Source: DAOUMU01 sp034409055 (GTDB taxonomy: Bacteria > Chloroflexota > Anaerolineae > 4572-78 > J111). From it: a stretch of DNA of 46,013 nt. The stretch lies in NCBI GenBank assembly GCA_034409055.1, contig DAOUMU010000473.1:1-46013 (forward strand). Reading direction: 5' to 3'. Below the pieces are notes generated by a model. The model had not been told where the DNA came from. It ran no database searches and saw only the letters and a program-made list of their open reading frames with translations. Positions 41,002 to 46,013 of the stretch are shown here, piece after piece (the stretch's first letter is position 1; every line of letters starts with the position of its first letter). The translations under genes and the position numbers were made by a program.

Positions 41002-42177
41002 GTGAGTAGTAACGGTGTATTACAAGGCAGCTTCTTTATGGACGGTGACACCGCCTGCGCCGAAGGAGCCATCTGCGCCGGTTGTCGTTTCTTTGCCGGA
41101 TACCCTATCACCCCGGCCACCGAGATTGCCGAGCGTATAGCCCGCCGTTTGCCCCAGGTTGGCGGCACTTATATTCAAATGGAAGACGAAATTGCTTCGA
41201 TGAACGCCGTGCTGGGAGCGTCGTGGGCCGGTGTCCGGGCCATGACGGCCACCTCTGGCCCCGGCTTTAGCCTGATGATGGAAAACCTGGGGCTGGGTAT
41301 CATCACCGAAACCCCCTGTGTTCTGGTCAATGTGCAGCGGGCTGGCCCCTCAACCGGCATGCCCACTCTGGTCGGTCAGGGGGACATTATGCAGGCCCGT
41401 TGGGGATCACACGGTCACTATGAAATCATCGCCCTGGTTCCCAGCTCACCCCAGGAACTATTTGACCTGACCATTCGGGCCTTCAACCTGGCCGAAAAAT
41501 ACCGCCTCCCCGTGCTGGTGATGACCGATGAGACGGTCGGACATATGACCGAACGGGTCGTCATCCCCCCCGTGGCCGAGATCGAATATTACCCCCGCCG
41601 CAAGCCGAAAGCCCCCCCGGACGATGGGTATCTACCATATCAGCCTGACCCTGATGGTGTACCACCGATGGCTTGTGCTGGTGATGGCTATCACATCCAC
41701 GTGACTGGCCTGACCCACAATGAGAAAGGATATCCTGATACAGTCAACGTAGACACCCAGCAGAGATTGGTCCAGCGACTGATTGGCAAAATACGAAACA
41801 ACCGGCACGACATCATCGAACTCCACGAAGACCAGGTTGAGGGAGCCGATGTAGTGGTCGTGGCCTACGGCATCACGGCCCGAACGGCAGCCCGACCGGT
41901 TCGCCTGGCCCGGGAGATGGGTCTAAAAGTTGGCTTGCTTAAATTAGTGACGGTGTGGCCTTTTGCCGAGGATCGTATTCGAGAGCTAGCTCCCCAGGTG
42001 GAAGCGTTCGTAGTACCGGAGATTAACATGGGGCAAATCGCCCTCGAAGTGGAGCGATGTGCGGGGGGACAGGCCCGAACGATCCCGGTTCCCCACGCTG
42101 GCGGTGGTCTGCATCACCCCGATGACGTTTTAACGGCCATCAAGAAGGCGGTTCAACTGGAGGAAACTAACCGATGA
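41002..42177 (+). CDS. korA: 2-oxoacid:ferredoxin oxidoreductase alpha subunit
   Basis: Catalytic alpha subunit (domains I and II plus the transketolase C-like domain) of a TPP-dependent 2-oxoacid oxidoreductase. Features are FAGYPITPATEIAERIA, QMEDEIASMNAVLGASWAGVRAMTATSGPGF, NVQRAGPSTGMPT and, near the C-terminus, LKLVTVWPFAEDRI with VPEINMGQI. Sequence style matches KorA/VorB more than pyruvate or indolepyruvate enzymes, so 2-oxoglutarate is the best guess. GTG 41002 is chosen because GGAGGT lies at 40991-40996; an upstream in-frame start at 40936 would run through the palindromic repeat. It overlaps korB by ATGA. Confidence 0.92.
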   Translation: MSSNGVLQGSFFMDGDTACAEGAICAGCRFFAGYPITPATEIAERIARRLPQVGGTYIQMEDEIASMNAVLGASWAGVRAMTATSGPGFSLMMENLGLGIITETPCVLVNVQRAGPSTGMPTLVGQGDIMQARWGSHGHYEIIALVPSSPQELFDLTIRAFNLAEKYRLPVLVMTDETVGHMTERVVIPPVAEIEYYPRRKPKAPPDDGYLPYQPDPDGVPPMACAGDGYHIHVTGLTHNEKGYPDTVNVDTQQRLVQRLIGKIRNNRHDIIELHEDQVEGADVVVVAYGITARTAARPVRLAREMGLKVGLLKLVTVWPFAEDRIRELAPQVEAFVVPEINMGQIALEVERCAGGQARTIPVPHAGGGLHHPDDVLTAIKKAVQLEETNR

Positions 42178-43019
42178 CCGAAACATTGACCAATGTCTTG
42201 ATCTCCGAACACCATCCAATGGACAGCCTGCTGCGCCAGGATCGCTTGCCCCACATCTGGTGCTCCGGCTGTGGTCTGGGCACGATGTTGACCTGTTTTG
42301 CCAGTGCCCTGCAAAAATCAGGTCTGGATTTGGACAAGGTGGTGGTGGTCTCGGGCATTGGCTGTACGGGACGGGCGGCCGGCTACCTGAATCTGGATGG
42401 TTTTCACACCACCCACGGGCGAGCCATTCCCTTTGCCACCGGCCTCAAATTGGGTAATCCAGAACTGAAGGTCGTGATTATTTCCGGTGATGGCGACCTG
42501 GTCGCCATCGGTGGTAATCACTTTATCCACGCCGCCCGGCGCAATATGGATTTGACCGTCATCTGTGTCAACAACTTTAACTACGGCATGACCAGCGGGC
42601 AGATGGGACCAACTACGCCCACCGACGCCCGTACCAGCACCTCCCCCTACGGCAACGCCGAGCATCCGTTCAACGTGCCCTACTTGGCTGCTGCCAGTGG
42701 CGCCATTTATGTCGCCCGCTGGACCGCTTTACACGTTCGTCGGCTGGAACGTTCCATCCTGGAAGCACTAAAGAAGCGCGGTTTTAGCGTGGTCGAAGTC
42801 ATCTCCCCTTGTCCCACCTATTACGGTCGCTGGAACAAGATGGGCAGCGCCCTGGAGCAGATGAGTTACTACCACGAAAACAGCGTCATCCGGCACGGCA
42901 TTGATCCGGCTCTGGCTGATATCGGCCTGACGGGAGAGATTATCGTGGGTCGCTTTGTCGACGAGGATAAGCCGACTTTTTATGATTTACAACGAGGCAG
43001 TACCTACCCCAGAAAGTGA
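42174..43019 (+). CDS. korB: 2-oxoacid:ferredoxin oxidoreductase beta subunit
   Basis: The TPP-binding subunit. RLPHIWCSGCGLGTMLTCFA carries the conserved Cys-Ser-Gly-Cys-Gly found near the N-terminus. SGIGCTGRAAGYLN, THGRAIPFATGLKL and IISGDGDLVAIGGNHFIHAARRNMDLTVICVNN follow; the GDGD...NN stretch is the TPP/Mg motif. YGMTSGQMGPTTP follows, as expected for the family. At 281 aa it is standard. It starts within the korA stop and is followed after six bases by korC. Confidence 0.93.
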   Translation: MTETLTNVLISEHHPMDSLLRQDRLPHIWCSGCGLGTMLTCFASALQKSGLDLDKVVVVSGIGCTGRAAGYLNLDGFHTTHGRAIPFATGLKLGNPELKVVIISGDGDLVAIGGNHFIHAARRNMDLTVICVNNFNYGMTSGQMGPTTPTDARTSTSPYGNAEHPFNVPYLAAASGAIYVARWTALHVRRLERSILEALKKRGFSVVEVISPCPTYYGRWNKMGSALEQMSYYHENSVIRHGIDPALADIGLTGEIIVGRFVDEDKPTFYDLQRGSTYPRK

Positions 43020-43025
43020 TTATCT

Positions 43026-43565
43026 ATGAATCGCCATGAAATACGTTTATCCGGCTTTGGTGGACAGGGCATCATGACCGCCGGCTACATCCTGGGCAAG
43101 GCGGCCGCTCTGTTCGATCAACTTCAGGTCACCCTGACCAAGAGTTACGGTCCCGAGTCAAGAGGCGGAGCCAGCAGCGCCCAAGTGATCATCTCCGATC
43201 AGGAGATTAATTATCCCCATCTGACTGAACCCGGCTTGTTGGTAGCCATGTCGCAGGAGGCTTATGCCAAATACAATGAAGAGTTGGCCAGCGGTGGCCT
43301 CCTGCTCATTGATGAAGACCTGGTGGAACTAACCCGCCCCCGCGACGACATCCAGGTGCGGGCTATCCCGGCCACGCGCATCGCCGAGCAAGAACTGGGG
43401 CGTAAGATCGTGGCCAACATTGTGATGTTAGGCTTTGTCGCCGCCAACACCGACAGTGTCTCCGTAGAGGGACTGCGGGAAGCCGTCCTGAGTTCGATTC
43501 CCAAAGGTACCGAGGAGCTGAACATGAAAGCATTTGAGCGGGGGTACGAGTATGGGGCGCAATAG
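43026..43565 (+). CDS. korC: 2-oxoacid:ferredoxin oxidoreductase gamma subunit
   Basis: The gamma subunit is a compact alpha/beta domain that helps assemble the TPP site. The hallmark N-terminus IRLSGFGGQGIMTAGYILGKAAAL is clear, and SYGPESRGGASSAQVIIS and GLLLIDEDLVEL follow. Length (179 aa) is typical. With korD, korA and korB it forms a complete four-subunit enzyme. The 3' end overlaps the start of the NuoE-like gene, so the electron-transfer partners are co-translated with it. Confidence 0.92.
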   Translation: MNRHEIRLSGFGGQGIMTAGYILGKAAALFDQLQVTLTKSYGPESRGGASSAQVIISDQEINYPHLTEPGLLVAMSQEAYAKYNEELASGGLLLIDEDLVELTRPRDDIQVRAIPATRIAEQELGRKIVANIVMLGFVAANTDSVSVEGLREAVLSSIPKGTEELNMKAFERGYEYGAQ

Positions 43566-44031
43566 TTGTATGGCTGTTTCCATCGTCCACGATATGCGAG
43601 AGATCCTGGCCGAGCCACAGGCCGGGGAATCTGCTCTACTAGCCGTTTTGGAGACGGTTCAGAATCGCTACCGCTACCTGCCCCGTGATGTACTCATTCT
43701 GGTCAGCGAGCGCTTAAACATCCCCCTGAGCCAGGTCTACAGCGTGGCCACCTTCTACAACGCCTTCAGTCTAAGACCTCAAGGCCGGCACAGGCTTCAG
43801 GTTTGCACCGGAACGGCCTGCCATGTACGTGGAGCCATGCAGGTTCTTGACCGCTTGCAGACCTGCCTGGGTATTCAAGCCGGACAGACCAGCGCCGACC
43901 TGGCCTACACCCTGGAGACGGTTAACTGCCTGGGCGCCTGCGCCCTGGGTCCCATCGTAGTCGCCGATGGTGCTTACGAAGGGCAAATGAAAGCCAGCAA
44001 AGTAGACCGGCTGCTGAAGAGAATACAATGA
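43552..44031 (+). CDS. nuoE: NuoE/HndA-like [2Fe-2S] subunit
   Basis: A thioredoxin-fold [2Fe-2S] subunit. The four cluster cysteines are VCTGTAC (Cys85, Cys90) and VNCLGAC (Cys126, Cys130). YLPRDVLILVSERLNIPLSQVYSVATFYNAF matches the N-terminal helical part of NuoE. The start is uncertain. ATG 43552 is preceded by GGGGGT and overlaps korC; ATG 43570 would remove six residues. It belongs to the family shared by complex I NuoE, NADP-reducing hydrogenase HndA and NAD-dependent formate dehydrogenases. No other complex I genes are here, so it most likely forms a soluble diaphorase with the next gene product. Confidence 0.9.
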   Translation: MGRNSCMAVSIVHDMREILAEPQAGESALLAVLETVQNRYRYLPRDVLILVSERLNIPLSQVYSVATFYNAFSLRPQGRHRLQVCTGTACHVRGAMQVLDRLQTCLGIQAGQTSADLAYTLETVNCLGACALGPIVVADGAYEGQMKASKVDRLLKRIQ

Positions 44032-45878
44032 ACCGATTGGAAACGCCCCAAGCCTTAGAAACGTGGCGTGAAGCCATCAAGCAGGGCTTTGACCCCGACC
44101 GGCCCCGGCTGCGGGTGTGTGACGGAACCGGCTGTCGAGCCCTGGGGAGTCAAAAATTACTGGCCGGGCTACAGCAAGCTTTGGATAAGGCCGGGCTGAA
44201 TGGACAGGTCGAGGTTATCGCCACCGGTTGTCCCGGCTTCTGTGAGCAGGGTCCCCTGGTGACGGTGGACCCTCAGCAGATCGCCTACCAGCGGGTATCG
44301 CCCGGTGATGCCCAAGCTATCGTCACCGAAACACTCCAAGCAGGCCGGCTCATCCAAGAGTTGGTCTATGTTGATCCCGCTACCGACCGGCAGATTATCC
44401 ATGAAGCAGACCTGCCCTTTTATAGCCGCCAGACCCGGCGCGTGTTGGCCCTGAATGGGCAGATCGATCCCCGCCGTATTGAAGATTATATCGCTCACGG
44501 TGGCTACCAGGCCCTCAGCCAGGCCCTGTATATGACCCCGGAGGCAATCATCGAAGCGGTGAGCCGTTCCCAACTGCGGGGTCGAGGCGGAGCCGGTTTT
44601 CCGACCGGCCTCAAGTGGAAACTGTGCCGCCAGGAGCCGGGTGACGTCAAATATATCATCTGTAATGCCGACGAGGGCGACCCGGGCGCTTTTATGGATC
44701 GCAGTATCCTGGAAGCAAATCCCCATAGTATTATCGAGGGGATGGTCATCGGCGCCCGGGCCATCGGAGCGACGACCGGCTTTATCTACGTCCGCAGTGA
44801 ATACCCCCTGGCGGTGGAGAACTTACGCCTGGCCCTGGCTCAGGCTCGCCAGTGTAGTCTACTCGGCCAGAATATCCTGGGGTCGGGGTTTGACTTTGAC
44901 ATCCAGTTGCGCCTGGGGGCAGGTGCATTTGTCTGTGGCGAGGAGACGGCCTTGATCGCCTCGATTGAGGGACGCCCCGGCGAGCCGCGCCCCCGCCCAC
45001 CTTATCCGGCTCAACGGGGTTTGTGGGGCCAGCCCACCAACATCAACAACGTCAAGAGTTGGGCCAGTATCCCCCTGATTATCGCCAACGGAGCGGACTG
45101 GTTCGCCGCTGTCGGCACCGAAAAGAGCAAGGGCACGGCCATCTTTTCGATGGTGGGCAAGATCAACAATACCGGCCTGGTCGAGGTACCAATGGGCATC
45201 AGCCTGCGCCAGTTGATTTTTGACGTAGGCGGTGGTGTTCCCGGGCATAAAGCGTTCAAGGCGGTTCAAATCGGCGGGCCATCGGGAGGCTGTATCCCGG
45301 CCGAGCATCTGGACGCGCCCATTGACTACGACTCGCTGACCAGCCTGGGGGCGATTATGGGCTCCGGTGGGCTGGTGGTGACCGACGAGACCACCTGCAT
45401 GGTAGACCTGGCCCGTTATTTTATGAACTTTGTCCAGCAAGAGTCCTGTGGCCAATGTCTCCCCTGCCGCTGGGGCACCCAGGTGATGCTGGATACATTG
45501 ACCCGCATCTGTGATGGCCAGGGCCAGCCGGGCGACATTGAGGCCCTGGAACGATTGGCCAGAACGGTCAAGCTAGCCTCCCTGTGCGGTCTGGGCCAGA
45601 CGGCCCCCAATCCGGTCCTTTCAACGCTGCGCTACTTTCGACACGAATACGAGGCCCACATTTACGAAAAGCGCTGTCCGGCGGCCGTCTGCCGGGGATT
45701 GATTACCTACGAGATCGACCCCGAGGTCTGCAACGGCTGCATGGTTTGTGCTCGCAACTGTCCTGTGGGAGCCATCACCAGCGAGAAACGGCAACCCCAT
45801 ACGATTAACCCCGAGCTATGTACGCGCTGTGGGTTGTGTATGCAGGTGTGTAAATTTCAGGGAGTAATAGTGCATTGA
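44028..45878 (+). CDS. nuoF: NuoF/HndC-like NADH-binding flavoprotein with extra Fe-S domains
   Basis: A 616-residue diaphorase subunit. An N-terminal thioredoxin-like [2Fe-2S] domain has Cys31, Cys36, Cys68 and Cys72 (CDGTGC, CPGFC). The FMN/NADH domain follows with RGRGGAGFPTG (184-194), CNADEGDPGAFMDR and GAGAFVCGEETALIASIEG. An SLBB domain comes next, then the NuoF [4Fe-4S] site SCGQCLPCRWG (Cys474, 477, 480). A C-terminal 2[4Fe-4S] ferredoxin domain ends the protein (CNGCMVCARNCP, CTRCGLCMQVC). This architecture is found in HndC/HydB-type subunits of NAD-linked, often electron-bifurcating, hydrogenases and formate dehydrogenases. Here the upstream partner is Kor. Confidence 0.93.
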   Translation: MNRLETPQALETWREAIKQGFDPDRPRLRVCDGTGCRALGSQKLLAGLQQALDKAGLNGQVEVIATGCPGFCEQGPLVTVDPQQIAYQRVSPGDAQAIVTETLQAGRLIQELVYVDPATDRQIIHEADLPFYSRQTRRVLALNGQIDPRRIEDYIAHGGYQALSQALYMTPEAIIEAVSRSQLRGRGGAGFPTGLKWKLCRQEPGDVKYIICNADEGDPGAFMDRSILEANPHSIIEGMVIGARAIGATTGFIYVRSEYPLAVENLRLALAQARQCSLLGQNILGSGFDFDIQLRLGAGAFVCGEETALIASIEGRPGEPRPRPPYPAQRGLWGQPTNINNVKSWASIPLIIANGADWFAAVGTEKSKGTAIFSMVGKINNTGLVEVPMGISLRQLIFDVGGGVPGHKAFKAVQIGGPSGGCIPAEHLDAPIDYDSLTSLGAIMGSGGLVVTDETTCMVDLARYFMNFVQQESCGQCLPCRWGTQVMLDTLTRICDGQGQPGDIEALERLARTVKLASLCGLGQTAPNPVLSTLRYFRHEYEAHIYEKRCPAAVCRGLITYEIDPEVCNGCMVCARNCPVGAITSEKRQPHTINPELCTRCGLCMQVCKFQGVIVH

Positions 45879-45951
45879 AGGGAGTACATAGAACCAGAAT
45901 TGACAATGAAAAAGTAACTTCCGGTAAGGCAACCTCATAAAGCATCCAACC

Positions 45952-46013
45952 ACGTAAAACGTAAAGCGTAAAACGTAAAAATGAGCTGTAGATAAGTCAT
46001 TACGCTTCACGTT
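45952..46013. repeat. AACGTAAAGCG-type inverted repeat at window end
   Basis: AACGTAAAGCGTAA (45958-45971) pairs with TTACGCTTCACGTT (46000-46013) with one mismatch, with extra AAACGTAAA units inside. It resembles the element at 29532-29585. It may continue beyond the window. Bases 45879-45951 show no gene. Confidence 0.6.

Overview
The window looks like a chromosomal segment of an anaerobic or facultative Chloroflexota bacterium, probably of Anaerolineae type. This is inferred from three things: long Thr-Pro-rich lipoproteins, LysM and formylglycine-enzyme-like surface proteins, and intergenic spacers filled with short palindromic repeats. No rRNA, tRNA, CRISPR array, integrase or transposase was recognised, and all identifications come from reading motifs in the translated sequence.

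Layout. (1) Bases 1-9300 hold assorted genes: the end of a secreted beta-helix protein, an unknown gene pair, a membrane pentapeptide-repeat protein, an ADP-ribosylglycohydrolase coupled to an N-formylglutamate-amidohydrolase-like enzyme, two small membrane proteins, a HAD-IIA phosphatase and two exported lipoproteins. (2) 9565-16805 holds an MmgE/PrpD protein, then a promoter driving pheA (prephenate dehydratase), aroF (DAHP synthase) and a giant 1293-residue GlmS-like protein. (3) 16873-21518 holds a uronate isomerase, a LacI regulator with a strong promoter overlapped by a 33-bp palindromic operator, and nagA-nagB. (4) 21743-23698 is a two-GAF sensor histidine kinase. (5) 23852-30663 is a complete Opp/Dpp-type ABC importer whose binding protein carries a LysM domain. 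(6) 30806-40161 is a tightly packed set of carbohydrate-type genes: a DUF3604/PHP-like protein, a Gfo/Idh/MocA oxidoreductase, a cupin, an AGE-family epimerase, a MATE-like membrane protein, a type I sulfatase and two URO-D-superfamily proteins. A fragment of a second epimerase gene precedes it. (7) 40593-45878 is korDABC (2-oxoacid:ferredoxin oxidoreductase) followed by NuoE- and NuoF-like subunits.

How they may work together. Regions 3, 5 and 6 combine uronate isomerisation, amino-sugar deacetylation and deamination, epimerisation, sulfate-ester removal and solute import. This fits catabolism of an amino-sugar and uronate containing, possibly sulfated, glycan, but no glycoside hydrolase or lyase is visible, so it remains an inference. 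Region 7 would oxidise 2-oxoacids with ferredoxin and could pass electrons to NAD through the NuoEF-like pair.

The most unusual item is the GlmS-like protein. It has an insertion of about 185 residues inside its glutaminase domain and what looks like a second, degenerate pair of SIS domains. Residues matching the GlmS isomerase active site appear to be divided between the two copies.
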